Shown here: positions 1 through 11,535 of the stretch, in pieces
Layout: every line of letters begins with the position of its first letter
Numbering within the stretch: position 1 is the stretch's first letter
Assembly: GCF_963583255.1 (NCBI RefSeq)
Contig: NC_084807.1
Location: 17,946,572-18,010,571, forward strand
Length of the DNA: 64,000 nucleotides
Source: Pyrus communis
Taxonomy: Eukaryota > Streptophyta > Magnoliopsida > Rosales > Rosaceae
Direction of reading: 5' to 3'
Program-made: the position numbers and the translations under genes
The notes under the pieces: model-generated
The model's input: the letters and a program-made list of their open reading frames with translations, nothing else
Database searches by the model: none
Told to the model about the DNA's origin: nothing

Positions 1-164
1 AGCGAAAATTATGTAACATTAAATGATTCGAAAAATCAACGCATGAGATTAAAAATAAAAAAATGAAAATAATAATTGTAAAAATTAAATTTAACATTTG
101 TAATATTGAAACCACGTCAAAAAATTATGCATTTTTTCTTTTAATTTATATATATATATTTTTT

Positions 165-300
165 TTTGGAGAAACGAAATTATTTGAGATGGGTTTAGTT
201 TTATAATGGATTAACAATAATATGATTCAAATTCGTCAACGAGAATCGAACCTAAAACCTTACTTACAAGTAAATAATTTGTTCATGCAAGCATAATTTG
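165..300 (-). repeat. SINE-like repeat, degenerate copy
   Basis: On the minus strand this reads as a shortened relative of the better copy at 18927-19090: a box-B-like stretch (complement of gagaatcgaacc) and the adjoining motif that reads 'cacttgtaagtgagag' in the good copy. The rest of 1-500 is AT-rich 5' flank of the FolD gene with no other gene visible. The call rests on similarity between copies in this window. Confidence 0.4.
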
Positions 301-570
301 TTCCTTCTTTAGAATGGGGTGTGATATCCTTATCTTTTTTTACTTCTCACACATTCCTTATGAATTTATGTTTTTTTTATTTTCTTTAACTATGTGTACA
401 AGATGTAAAAAGAAGAGTGTGGACACCCCTTCAGAATTTCACCGCACTGTTTTTCTACTCTTTGTGACACACAGCTAAAAGCCTAAAACCCCAAAAGGGT
501 TTTTTGAAGTTTGATCATAACGTACCGAAAACTCCTATGTTCTTCATCTCGTTGTCTGGTAAAACATCAG

Positions 571-2976
571 ATGGCTTCGATGGTATTCACGGACTGCTCC
601 TCCACCACCACGCCTCGCCTCCTCCCCTTTCGGCGGAACCCCCTCTTCCACCGCAACCACGGCGCCGTTTTCCTTCGCCCCCTCGTAAATCCTAGCTCCC
701 CTAGACGCCTCTCCCTGCACTCCTCCTCCACTTCTTCTTCGCCGTCTCCGTCGCCCACCGGTACGCCTTTCTTCCCTCTCATACATACCTAATTGGAGTT
801 TTGTTGTAAGAGTGTAATTAACTGTTTGAGAGTGTATTTGTTTCCCTGACGCATTTCATCGAACACGTAGAGGGCTATGAATAAAACCTTGGCAGCATTC
901 TAAAAGCAATTTCTGTAATTTGGTTGTTGAATTTCCATTTTGCAGTTTCCTTGGCCACTGAAGCATCGGCAAAAGTGATCGATGGGAAAGCCATTGCGAA
1001 GCAAATCAGAGATGAGATCAATGCAGAAGTGTCGAAGATGAAGGATGCAATTGGCATTGTTCCGGGTTTGGCAGTTATTCTTGTTGGGGACAGGAAGGAC
1101 TCTGCCACTTATGTGCGCAACAAGAAGAAAGCTTGTGAGTCCGTGGGTATTAATTCTTTCGAAGTGCGCTTGCCTGAGGATTCCCCGGAACAAGAAGTGC
1201 TCAACTCCATCGCGGGGTTCAATGATGATCCTTCAGTTCATGGCATCCTTGTGCAGCTACCCCTGCCTTCTGTATGCTTCTAAATTCCAATTTTGCTTTC
1301 CCTTTGTGAAATCATGTTTCAGTCATAATAGAAATAACTAGTTATTCAAACGTTTTAAAGTTAAATCACCAATTTTGCATAATTTCAAGCTCTTTAGTAT
1401 ATTCAATTTCGCCAATATCCTTGTTTAGAAAATAGAGAACTGCTGGTCATGGAGGTTGGTGTTGTAGGGCTCGTTTGGAAGTGCTTTTAAAATGACTAGA
1501 AGCGCTTTTGGTGAAATTGATTTTGGGTTCCAGACGCATTTTAAGTGCTTTTTGGAAGAAGGACCAGATATGTGCTTCTTCTAGGAAGCACTTAAAGTGC
1601 TTTCCAGGATTCACTTGGATTTTTACTAAGAATTAGTTTCAAAAACATTTTCACCAAAAACACTTTCAATCATTTTAAAAACACATCCAAACGAGCCCTT
1701 AGTTTCTTGAGAATGATTGACTTTGTTGACTGTTGCCGATGGAACTCTAGGTTGTTTTGCTATGTGGCTTCAGGGCTTATTCATTTTAATATTTCCTTGG
1801 GGATTTCGTCATATACACGTTTTGTGTACTTAGCTATGAATTAGATAAGGACATGTTGGTTCCCCATTGATTTGCCTCCCTTGTGTCCTCATTTTGTCAT
1901 TAAAACATGAGTCATACGGGATGTATGTGGAGTTCTGTATAACTTTTCACGACCATGGAAATGCAGATGAATTTGCAAACTTATTATAACTGCATTTGTT
2001 CCGTCATGATTTCTGACTAACCAGTCTAATTGTTTTTCATGTGTATGTTTCCAGCATATGAATGAGCAAAACATCTTAAATGCTGTTAGCATTGAGAAAG
2101 ACGTGGATGGGTTTCACCCGCTAAATATTGGCCGTCTTGCCATGCGTGGTAGGGACCCCTTGTTTGTTCCTTGCACGCCAAAAGGATGCATAGAGTTGTT
2201 GCATAGATATGGCATCCCTATCAAGGGAAAGAGAGCTGTTGTAATTGGCCGGAGCAATATTGTTGGGATGCCAGCTGCTTTATTGTTGCAGGTGACATTT
2301 CAGTTGACTTAGTTATAAGTTATTTGTTTCGCTTCTTGAGTTAACGTAATATGCATGTGCTGGTAGAGGGAAGATGCTACAATCAGCATAGTCCATTCCC
2401 GAACCAAGAATCCTGAGGAGATCACAAGACAAGCGGATATTATAATCTCTGCTGTGGGGCAACCAAATATGGTGAGGGGCAGCTGGATCAAACCTGGTGC
2501 AGTAATTATTGATGTCGGAATCAATCCAGTTGAGGTGAGGAATGCTTTGTTAATACTCCCTTCTATCGTGCATTGACAATTAGTCCCGAAGTACATCTTT
2601 CCCTTTCTCTACTTCAACTTTGTTAAATTTGTTGTTGATTTTCCTCAAGATTTGTGAACGAAATGAAGCACTGACTTTGTTATTAGAGAATTTTCAATAT
2701 CAGAGTTCTGAAAAATTGAGATTAGATGATTCGGTCATGCCATGTTGATGTTTGTCTCTGATTCAAGGTAATAGGTTTTGAGTTCGTTGTGTGTATTTTT
2801 TACAGGATGAAAAGAATCCTCGAGGTTATCGGCTGGTTGGAGATGTGTGTTACGAGGAGGCCAGCCAGATTGCTTCAGCAATTACTCCAGTTCCCGGGGG
2901 AGTGGGTCCAATGACAATAGCAATGCTTCTCTCCAATACTCTCGTATCAGCAAAAAGAATACACAACTTCCAGTAA
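571..2976 (+). CDS. FOLD4: Bifunctional methylenetetrahydrofolate dehydrogenase/cyclohydrolase (FolD), plastid-type
   Basis: Interconverts 5,10-methylene-, 5,10-methenyl- and 10-formyl-tetrahydrofolate using NADP, supplying one-carbon units. Five exons join in phase: 571-760, 946-1271, 2055-2291, 2367-2534 and 2806-2976, all GT-AG, giving 363 aa. Residues 1 to about 64 are rich in Ser, Pro and Arg and poor in acids, as in a chloroplast transit peptide; this resembles Arabidopsis FOLD4 rather than the cytosolic forms. Visible motifs are the catalytic YVRNK (Tyr119, Lys123), GILVQLPLP near 163-171, DVDGFHPLN near 188-196, the NADP loop GRSNIVG near 237-243 and the C-terminal signature [10 protein letters not shown]. 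The ATG at 571 was chosen because it opens the transit-like leader and leaves exon 1 one base into a codon, which matches exon 2. Intron 2 (about 780 bp) holds a MITE. The convergent neighbour is taspase. The paralogue symbol is less certain than the function. Confidence 0.95.
1466..1699. mobile_element. MITE with long terminal inverted repeats in FolD intron 2
   Basis: The element begins agggctcgtttggaagtg and ends with the near-reverse complement (cacatccaaacgagccct), about 234 bp in all. The inverted repeats extend inward through 'gtgcttttaaaatga'. The termini resemble hAT-type MITEs that are very common in Rosaceae introns. I do not see a clean target-site duplication. It is unlikely to alter the protein because the splice junctions on both sides are intact. 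Confidence 0.7.
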
Positions 2977-3096
2977 GATGTTCAAAATTACTGTTGTGAG
3001 TCCAATTCAGTTGGAGAAGCCATCTTAACCTACCTAGATCCAAGCAACTGTTCTTTTTTTTTGTTTTTTTTATTTTGTATCGGGAGTTCGTTTCCT

Positions 3097-3225
3097 TTGT
3101 GCACTTATCGGTTGTGAGAGCTGGTTCATCATTTTCCCAGTCAAACGAGCGAAGGCCAAGCCTTTGTGCACTTTCCGGTTGTGAGAGGTGTTCATCATTT
3201 TCCCGGTTAAACGAGCGAAGGCAGG
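3097..3225 (+). repeat. Tandem duplication of about 65 bp in the FolD 3' UTR
   Basis: Two adjacent diverged copies each contain 'ttcatcattttccc' followed by 'aaacgagcgaaggc'. They lie 120-250 bp after the FolD stop codon, so probably in the 3' UTR. From here to 3709 there is no gene; the segment holds the ends of the two convergent transcripts. Confidence 0.75.
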
Positions 3226-3709
3226 AACTGCTGTGTGTCATCTGATAAAAATCCTGTTAAGGCATCCTCTCTACGCATTAGTAGAGATGAGGTTTGCAGA
3301 CTGAATGTAATAAGTGAAATCTTATTAACTTTCGTGTTTAAATCTTTGCAAGTGCCGCATTCAACTAAGTATAGATGAGTTTGTTATGTGCAAGTGCAAT
3401 TTCATCGAATTGGCGACCGGCGAGGTGAAACCTAATATGTTGTTTATCAAATGTTTACATGCACCTGCTGGGACAAGTTACGGAAGAGCGTACTTTTCTT
3501 ATTCTTTTGGTACAAGGAAAACCTCACATTAGAGAAATCGCGAACATCCAAATGTAGTTTTCTCAATGAAATAGGAGTAACCAACGGCTAAATCCAGATA
3601 ACGATGGAAAAATTTAGAATACAGCTAGTAACCATTTGAGACCGATGATCTTCTAAATCGAAGCTCGCTGCATAGGTGTGTAAAATAAAACACAACAGCA
3701 GGTTTGCAG

Positions 3710-6700
3710 TCATGACAGCTTTCCACCCGAAAGATCAATTCGTGCTTCAAAATGGTCCACTCCAGTTTTGCTTTGCAATTTTGTACTCCTAAGAATTGAA
3801 ACCTGAAAGATGGGAAATAAATTTAGTCCAAAATCTCGGATTGGATCCCCAGTTCCCCACAATCTTTGCTAGAAGTCAGAAGATGAAGCCAGTTCATGAT
3901 AAAACGATCACAAAAGATTACGAAACATACCTTGGGCCGCTCCATGGCGCTCCCAAAATATCCTATTCCAAAGGATAAAGAAGTGTAAGCAGCTGCAATC
4001 TCTACAGCTTTCAACTTTGGAGAACTTCCTGCAACCTAAGAAGCAACATATGAACATACACTTATTCCAGACAAATAAAACAAAACAAAAAATTCATTCA
4101 GACAACTAACACGAAAGGTTCTAGCTTGGAACTCACCATTATAGGAGCATCAGCTTGCACAAGTAGAATTCCGGCACTTCTATCAGTACAATTGTTATTA
4201 CTCTCTTGAACAACAGAACGTAAAACTTTCATGCAAGCAGAGGCAGGGCCTGCCTGTGAACTAACCAATGAATATGACTGTCAAGTTCACACAATGGGTG
4301 TAAACCGTAATAGATTTTATTTTCTACGCAATTGATATGGTGTATAAACTACGCAATTGAATAGGGATTGTAGGTCAGCCAACTCTACAGTTCTAATTAT
4401 AACTTTGAAGAATCATGATCGCTTCAAACGTTGGCCAATTCAATGTGCATTAAAGCAGGCTTGTTGGTGTGTGCGTCAGTGAGTGAGAGAAGGAGGCTAT
4501 CTTCAATTTCAACATTCACGTCAAGGGTAACATCTAAGAAAAAATTATATAGTAATAAGACATACACTGACAAAGAGACGCAGGACTCACGAGCTGCAAA
4601 TCCTTTCATTAGATATTCTCCGGCACCACTTACACAACAGCCAACTATACATGGAGCCCCAAAAACACCTTTGGAGGATGCCCAACAGCCTGCACCGTGC
4701 ATAGCTGCTAATCCCACACGCCCACCAACCTGTATTTTTTTCATACAAAAAACCTGTTGGATTTTCATTCACTAGTCACTCCAAAGAGATGACAAAGAGT
4801 GCAAATTCTTATAACCATCTGTCACCTTCAGTGCAATTCCCCCACTTGAGGCACCAGATGCTATTTGTCCTTCAGCATCCACACAAATAACACCAACAGT
4901 ATCCATGATGCAATCCTCTTCAGCTCCATTATGCTTCAAATAATCGCATGGTTGAGCTTCTGATTCTAAACACGGATACAAAGATAGTATTGGTACTCGG
5001 AAATTAGGAAATGTAGATGGTAAGTTGCACTATCAGCTTTGAAAGGAGAGGAACAGATTTTTTTTTTAATATCAAAAAGCGATGAAATACCTGACATTCC
5101 AGCGGTCTCTTGAGGACTACAAGAAAGTCTAGAATCAGAATTTTCTGTCTTTGCTCTTGCATCATCAACCATGGCTTTGTACTTTCTCCATTGTGCTTTT
5201 GCTCTTTCTGTCACCAGCCACTGTTTTGAAATACACAAGATTTATTCATCTTTTATAAGAATAAATCCACAGTAGAACTCTAGAGCCACTAAATGGAAAA
5301 TTAGATATGTATCTTTCGCGTTGTTTATTTCACGGAGAACACAAGCATATAAAAAAATAAAGATTAGTGATTGAGATGAAAATGATTTAAAGGTCTAAAA
5401 CATCACAGTTAAAAAAAAAACTAAAATATATTACCTCATCATCGGCTGTGGTACTTGCTGCCAAAGCAAGGCCCTTGGACTTTGCCCACGCACGGGCACC
5501 TTCACCAACCAGGAAGCTACACAATGACACATTCGCTCCATTATTAAAGGAAAAGAAAATAAGAGAAAAGGAAATAAGAACAGGAGGATCAGAAAAAAAT
5601 GCTATTACAGTATACAAATATAGAAAAAATGAAATAATAAAAAGAAAATATTGCCGAGCTGAACACAGTGATTAGAATGAAAGCTATAACTGTCTGATTA
5701 AGAGAGATGAATTAGTACATGGGAGGTATTCGGCCCAACAGAGGGGATCCCATCATTTGCTCCTTGGCCAATAAAGCAGCGACCTGGATGGGGTTTCTGA
5801 CACCTGGTCTACAACATACGCAAGGGGATATTCAGTGCCGCAAGGGACAACGTATAGTCTAAATCAGTATGGAAACGGTAATATGTAAGCAGAATCAGAT
5901 AAACAAAGCATCTTAAACCTGGAATTGCTCCAACAGCTCCAAATACTCCAGAATTTCCGTCCATAATACTGGCATCGCATTCTACACGACCATCTTCAGT
6001 CAAATTGGAGCCTCTGCCTGCATTCGTGCTTGGATCATCCTTTAAGACAATAATGTGATTAAAAACACAATCAATAAACAATACATTATATAGCAGGGAT
6101 TGAATAGTGCTCTTGCAGAAAGGAAAGAAACTTCTACTGACAACCTCTTCGTAATTGCATATAAAGCAAATAAGAGGCACAATTCTAATCTTCTTTTGAA
6201 CCTGAATCTTCTCTACTAAGTTGTTCTACATACACATTGGTGCTTTCGTGAAGCACTCTGTCCTAGCTACTTGAACTTAATTCAACTGAATTCTCCAAAA
6301 AATCTATGTGACTCCAAAAGTACGTGTCAAAGTACCAAAGTTAAACCAGTTGAAACACAATTTTATTCAAAACATGAGCTAAAATCCTCCTTAAATTTCC
6401 ACGGATAACTCCTTCCACGCATACATAACCATTGCACTTGCGCAAGAGAAGAAACAAATTTTAAACACCACAAATACTAGATACAGACATGCATTCCCGT
6501 AGCTAACATTCGAATACACAGCGCCATATTACGATTTTCTGCTTCCAAATATACAGTCTTCTAAGAATACACACACACAAAGAGAAAATGTACCTCCAAG
6601 ACCTGAATAGCTGCAGTAACAGCATCTATGCATCTACCAGAACCCTGAAGCAAGAATAACAAACAAAAGTTACAAAACAAAAACATTCAAATTACAAAAA

Positions 6701-6984
6701 TGACACTACCAATTTTTTCAAGTTTCAATCTTTCCTTCTCTAATCATCCTCAGGCTTTCTGGGGAACCAAACAGTGGCTGGAACGATACAAATAAGAAAA
6801 AGAAAAAAGGTGCGTGAGAGAGAGGAACCTTGCGGAGGATTGAACCGGCGGCTAGACAAGCGCGTTTGACGGCGGACTTGAGGGCTTTCTCGTTAGATGG
6901 CGCGTGGTATCCAGCGCCGACGTGAACCGCCACGAAGAACGTGGCGTTTTCGTCTTCTACTTGCATTTGGTTCGCGGCGGCCAT
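3710..6984 (-). CDS. Taspase / putative threonine aspartase (Ntn-hydrolase family)
   Basis: Member of the L-asparaginase-2 (T2) family closest to taspase 1, an N-terminal-nucleophile protease that matures by cutting itself before a Thr. Eleven exons join in phase on the minus strand: 6984-6829, 6644-6594, 6039-5919, 5803-5719, 5516-5435, 5220-5091, 4965-4826, 4729-4568, 4253-4137, 4035-3931 and 3802-3710, giving 413 aa. The self-cleavage site is Asp230-Thr231 inside [12 protein letters not shown], followed by ASSGGIALK and [15 protein letters not shown]. The N-terminal half carries [20 protein letters not shown]. The exon 8 donor is a choice: GT at 4590 breaks phase, while GT at 4567 gives phase 0 into exon 9 and was used. 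The C-terminal exon is short (30 residues). It is convergent with FolD. The plant substrate is unknown to me; animal taspase cuts MLL and TFIIA. Confidence 0.93.
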
Positions 6985-7109
6985 GGACTGGACTGGTTGA
7001 TGGACCTAAACACTGCGTTTTAGCGTCTCAACTGATTGCTTCAGTTTCTTATGGCTTACTTCATTAAAAAAACTAACAAAAACTTCCATTTAATTATCAG
7101 GATATGCAG

Positions 7110-7243
7110 CAATTTAGTACGGGGTTTTAAGTTCGATTTTCTTTAAAGATGAATTTGAATTATATTATTACTAGTTTATTGTGAAGTTAAGTTCACCCTT
7201 ATCCTCTTAGTGTAGATAACATTGTTTGGTAAAAAAAAAAAAA
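7110..7243 (+). repeat. SINE-like repeat, 5'-truncated, with A-rich tail
   Basis: Shares with the copy at 18927-19090 the order 'agttcgatttt', 'gaatttgaa', 'attgtgaagttaag' and 'cctcttagtgtagataacattgtttg', then a run of A. The box-A portion is missing. It abuts the TIR element that starts at about 7243. Confidence 0.5.
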
Positions 7244-8330
7244 TTATTTAAACCCATGCAAACTCATTTTACACCCAACTTAAAATTTTGAATGTTAATT
7301 GTCTATTTTACCCTATTGCATAATTACTACTAAGTACAAAATGAAATTAATAATAGAACTCAAATTTATTAATAAACCCAAACACTATAATTAAACCCTA
7401 CAATCATTCTTTGTTTATCCTACGTTCATTCTGACTAAAACCCTAATAGCTCTTATAGAGAAAAATAAATTTTTCTTTAGTTGGAAGATGATTTTGAAGT
7501 TTTGAATCCTCCAACCAAGGTACGACTCAATTTATGAATTTTTTGTTTGTTCGATTTCAATTTTTTAGAGTTTAGAAGATGAGTATTTTGGTTATAATTT
7601 TTTTTTCAATCAAAGTTTCAATCAATCCTGCATAGTTTGTTTATCTTTCTGCAACAGTAAATTGATGCAGTCGGTTTCCTGTCCATCTACATTCCAAAGA
7701 GTTTGGTGCATCTGTTTTTATATTGTTTTTTTTTTTCTCAAGAGTTTGGTTTCGAACTTTTAACTAAGATGTATACTTTGTATTGTTTGATCTGATAAGA
7801 GCTTAATTGCGGCCACAGTCATCAAAACACGAAAATAAAGCAACATCATTTGTATTTACAAGTCATTTTACAAATAAAGTTCGACGCCGATGAAGTAGCC
7901 ATCACAAAGGTGACTGACTGACCTCAAGCTCCTCGTCAAGCATGTGCAACCAAAACAACATGAGGGACTTTTTCGTTGTCGAAGGGCAAGCTCACATACT
8001 CCCTAGCAAACTCCTCTGCAATTTCCATAGCAAGCTCACCATTCACAGCCCGGAAATACATATACAACACCGTATTCGCAGCGGCATTGTAGAGCATCAG
8101 CAACACGAGGGAAGTCGCAGTCACCACAATTTGCATCTGTTGAAGCGGCATATTTTGACTTAAAGCTTTAATGGGTGTAAAAATAAATCTACATATTGAA
8201 TTGGGTTTATGGGGGTATATTAGGTATTAAATTTGGATTTAAAGATATATTAATAGTTTAGTTAAAAATCAGATGAGTGCAAAGAGTAAGTTGGACGTAT
8301 AAATAAGTTAAATGGGTTTAAATAAAATTT
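7243..8330. mobile_element. Putative TIR element of about 1.1 kb enclosing a short ORF
   Basis: The left end reads 'tatttaaacccatgcaaact' and continues to 'cccaactta' (7243-7283). The reverse complement of 8286-8330 reads 'tatttaaacccatttaact' and continues to 'ccaactta', so the two ends form an imperfect inverted repeat of about 40 bp. The inside is AT-rich except for the GC-richer ORF at 7936-8151. No clear target-site duplication was seen. A nonautonomous DNA transposon with captured sequence is the simplest reading. Confidence 0.45.
7936..8151 (-). pseudogene. Short ORF (71 aa) with one membrane segment, probable gene fragment
   Basis: Residues 6-28 form one hydrophobic segment (TATSLVLLMLYNAAANTVLY), followed by an amphipathic stretch ELAMEIAEEFAREYVSLPF. 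The composition is unlike the AT-rich surroundings, and the ORF lies inside the possible TIR element. I do not recognise the family. No splice-site-linked partner exon was found, so a captured or relic exon is likelier than a working gene. Confidence 0.35.
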
Positions 8331-8399
8331 CCCAAAAAAAAATTATCAAGATTTGCACCCTTCTTTCAACTTCGTACATTTTCAATTGCTATCCATGAA

Positions 8400-10188
8400 T
8401 TTCTTCAATTTCTGAAAAAAAAAACATCAGGATTATTAGGTTACGGGACAAAAACATATGGTTAAAATAGTCCTCACATTAAAGAAGACAAATAATAGAA
8501 AGCACACACATCAATAAGTTGTCTAGGAAAAAGCAAAAGGCACTAGAAGAAATTTCACATCTAAAAACAGTTTGCAGAAACGTCCAAAACAGTGCAATTC
8601 AGAAACAGTTCATATTTTCAAGGGAGTTTTAACGAACACTTTTGGTACTGTTCACTTTTAACGAAAATAACATTTTTACTCTAAAAAGTCACTCTTAGTA
8701 CTATTCACTTACAACACCATTTTGTCTTTTTGATTAAAACTCAAAGTTTTCAAGCATTTTTCATTAGTTTTCTTTATTTTCAAGAGCAATTGACAGCCAA
8801 AAACAAAAAGAAGATAATTTATAAATAATTGTACATCATTTTTAAAAGGTTTATTTGTAACGTAGCACCTCATTCTTGTATACACAAAGGGTTTTCCTTC
8901 ATTGTAAACACACGTTACACAACTCAGGCTCACAAGCAGAGAAACACAGAGCCTTCCTAACATTCTTTCCATCCTTGTAAAAATCCTTTGTAATCATCTT
9001 TTGTACATCAATAAAAGAGCAAGTGTACATATTCAAGCAATTCTTCAGCCTAAAGGAAGCTTTCTTTCTTTCTTTTAGTGTGTTCGTTGAATTAGACTTC
9101 AAATCCAAAGCAGGGAAACATTATTTTAGTTATATTATTAGCTTGCTAAACTAATGATCATACTTTGTTCGAGCATTCTGTTATAATTTAATGTTTGCCG
9201 TACAAATAACTGAATGTTAACTATGGTATCTCTAAGTTCAGCCTTTGTAATCTTATACCAGTATTGTGAGTGACCATCATGCTGAAACATGTCGAGTTCC
9301 ATGTACAAAGTTTTATGTCTAGTTGTTATAATGGTCACACGACCATTTAACTAGGTATTTGCTCTTGAATTTGGTATTAGAGCCTATTTTTTATCTAGGG
9401 GCTTGTGGGCCCATTCTAATGATGAACCATCTGTTTCAACTATTTTGTAAGTATCATCTAATGGTAGCGTTCATGGTTTAAGTTTAGTAGTTTCTCATAA
9501 TGACCATTATAACAACTAAACATAAAACATTGCACATAGAACTTGACATGTTTCAGCATGATGGTCACTCACAATACAGTTATAAGCCCACAAAGGCTTA
9601 ACCCAAAGATACTGAGAATTCAGAGATACTATAGCTAATGTCAAGTTGTTTGTATGACAAACATTCAACTATAGCAGAATGCTTGAACAAAGTATGATTA
9701 TCAGTTTAACAAGCTAATAATATAACTACAATAGTGTTTCCTGTTTTGGATTAGAAGTCTAATTAGCGAACACACCCAAAAAAAAAAAAAAAAAAAAAAA
9801 AAAGCTTACTTAAGACTAGAGAATTGCTTGGATATGTACATTTGCCTTTTTATTGCTATACAAAAAATGATTACAAATGATGTTTACAAGGATGGAAAGA
9901 ATGCAAGGAAGGCTCTGTGCTTCCCTGCTTGTGAGTATGAGTTGTGTTCCGTGTGTTTATAACAAAGGAAAGCTCTTCTTATATACATGAATGAGGGTGC
10001 TAAGTTACAAAAAAAACTTTTGTAGAATATCTTCTTTATATTTGGTGCTATCACTATTTCTAAAAAAATTGGATGTTTTTAAATTGCACTGTTTTTGGAC
10101 ATTTCTGTCAACTATTTCTAGATGTGAATTTTTTTTCTTCTTGTGCCTTTTGCTTTTTCATGGACCATTTATTGTTGCATGTCCTTTT
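8400..10188. repeat. Large imperfect inverted repeat, arms of about 0.8-0.9 kb; right arm continues at 18260
   Basis: The left arm (about 8400-9345) matches the reverse complement of 9495-10188. Paired blocks include 'gaccatcatgctgaaacatg' with 'catgtttcagcatgatggtc', and 'gcaaaaggcac' with 'gtgccttttgc'. The right arm breaks at the Gypsy insertion and resumes at 18260-18360, where 'gatttta', 'gtttggtaa' and 'ctgatgg' line up with the complement of 8400-8470. The spacer (about 9346-9494) contains TTGGTATTAGAGCC, like a primer-binding site for initiator tRNA-Met, so the arms may be two LTRs in head-to-head orientation. Confidence 0.65.
8622..8774 (+). mobile_element. Mutator-like MITE, copy 1 (9-bp target-site duplication)
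   Basis: A 153 bp element starting gggagttttaacga and ending ttcattagttttctt, flanked on both sides by tattttcaa (8613-8621 and 8775-8783). A 9-bp duplication is the Mutator superfamily hallmark. It is present only in the left arm of the inverted repeat; the matching place in the right arm (about 10055) lacks it. Relatives lie at 54595-54750 and 55410-55532. Confidence 0.75.
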
Positions 10189-10767
10189 TGTGGATGCAAA
10201 TTTCTTCCTCCTTGATGTTGGACAAAATTACACCTACAAAACAAATACCACATTTGGTCAAGGCCAAGAGCCTCACGCGCCCATGATGAATGGGGGGGGG
10301 ACTTTGGCAGAAGAACCTCCGATGCTAAAGTTAGAATTTTGATAGAAAAATGTTTAGGGAATTTTTGAGTGTTTAGCAAGAGTCAAGACCTAGGTTTTTA
10401 GAGGAAATGAGGTTGAATATATAGTGCATGGCCGGTCCCTTTGGGAGAGAAGGTGACCGGCCTTTTGTGTATTTTTTGGGTGTAATTGGTGGTTTAATTG
10501 GCCATTAATAGATTAATTAGGTAATAAATCCATTAATTAGCCAATTAACATAATTTAAAAGAAATGTTTTGGGGGTTACCTTGTGGAGAAGATTTGATGA
10601 GGATGGATGAAATAGGTTTAAAAATAAATACCTATTTGGGCACTTTTGACTTGATTGTCGGATGTTTGTTCACTGCTTGCGCGTAGGAACTTTGGTGCTC
10701 CTCAAGGGTAATTGTCATTTTTGCCCAAAAATCCACGTGTCGCCTCTTGATTATTTTTGGCTCCACA
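10189..10767 (-). repeat. 3' LTR of the Gypsy element
   Basis: 579 bp copy. It shares with 17582-18254 the block starting 'gttagaattttga' through 'gcatggccggtccctttggg' to the shared end ggctccaca. It lacks about 95 bp present in the other LTR after 'cctacaaaacaaata'. Confidence 0.88.
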
Positions 10768-10927
10768 AATGCCCCCACACCTGTTGGGATGCTCGTAGGA
10801 AAGGGCAGCAGGCGTAGCGATTTTCTTACTTTAGGAAACGTAGGATTGTTTCCTATTTTGATGTTGATTTCCTCTTTAATAGGAAATTATATCCTTCTAG
10901 GAAAGGGAAATAAATTTCTCTCAAAGC

Positions 10928-11108
10928 CTATTTAAGTCCACCTTAAGTGGGTTATTAAATCAACTTTGGAAAGCGATTTATTCTACCATACAAGAGAGAG
11001 ATAGTTTAAAGGATATTTGTTCCCCCTCCTCTAGCAATCTTCTACATCTTGCCCGTGCAAATAATCGTCTTTCGTTGCTTTCTTCGTCTTCTCCGCGCCG
11101 CATCGAGG
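10928..11108 (+). promoter_or_regulatory. Candidate promoter, leader and 5' splice site for the antisense ORF
   Basis: On the plus strand, opposite to the element, there is a TATA-like cctatttaagt (10928-10938). A pyrimidine-rich leader follows, and then a strong donor CGAG|GTAAGAAA with GT at 11108-11109. About 400 bp follow before coding-like sequence resumes near 11536. This is the layout expected of an intron-containing leader for the antisense ORF. It is inferred from sequence only. Confidence 0.45.
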
Positions 11109-11535
11109 TAAGAAAAAATTAATTTTCCTTGTCTTTTTCTTGGATAGTGTTGTCGCGGGGCAGCCGTCGGGGTGGTGCGGCACGTCAGTTGGTAGGGGCT
11201 AGGAGTCGGCTCGGTATGGGCCAAGGAGGTGTTGTGGCAAGAACCACTGCTTAGGCTGCTCAGCTTGGCTAGAGCCAAAGGCAACTTGCGCAGTTGGGGC
11301 CGCAGATTGAAGCGCTGGGGCGCAGTGCTAGGCGAGCCGCATGGCTTATGTCTTTTAGGTTCTTGGACCTAACGGGGGCCAGACCGGTGATTGAGAGAGA
11401 TGATAAGGTCGTGGGCCTCATGGGCTTGCTGGAATGCTGGGCATGCAGGCTTCCTGCCTGCTAGTCCGAGAGAAAAAATGAGGAAAAAACCAATATGGGT
11501 TGAGTTCCCCTGCTGAGTACCATGAATAGCGTTAG

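Noticed and set aside
4431..4775. A 114-codon plus-strand ORF
   Set aside because: It is the shadow of taspase exon 8 on the opposite strand; the minus strand has the catalytic-family motifs.
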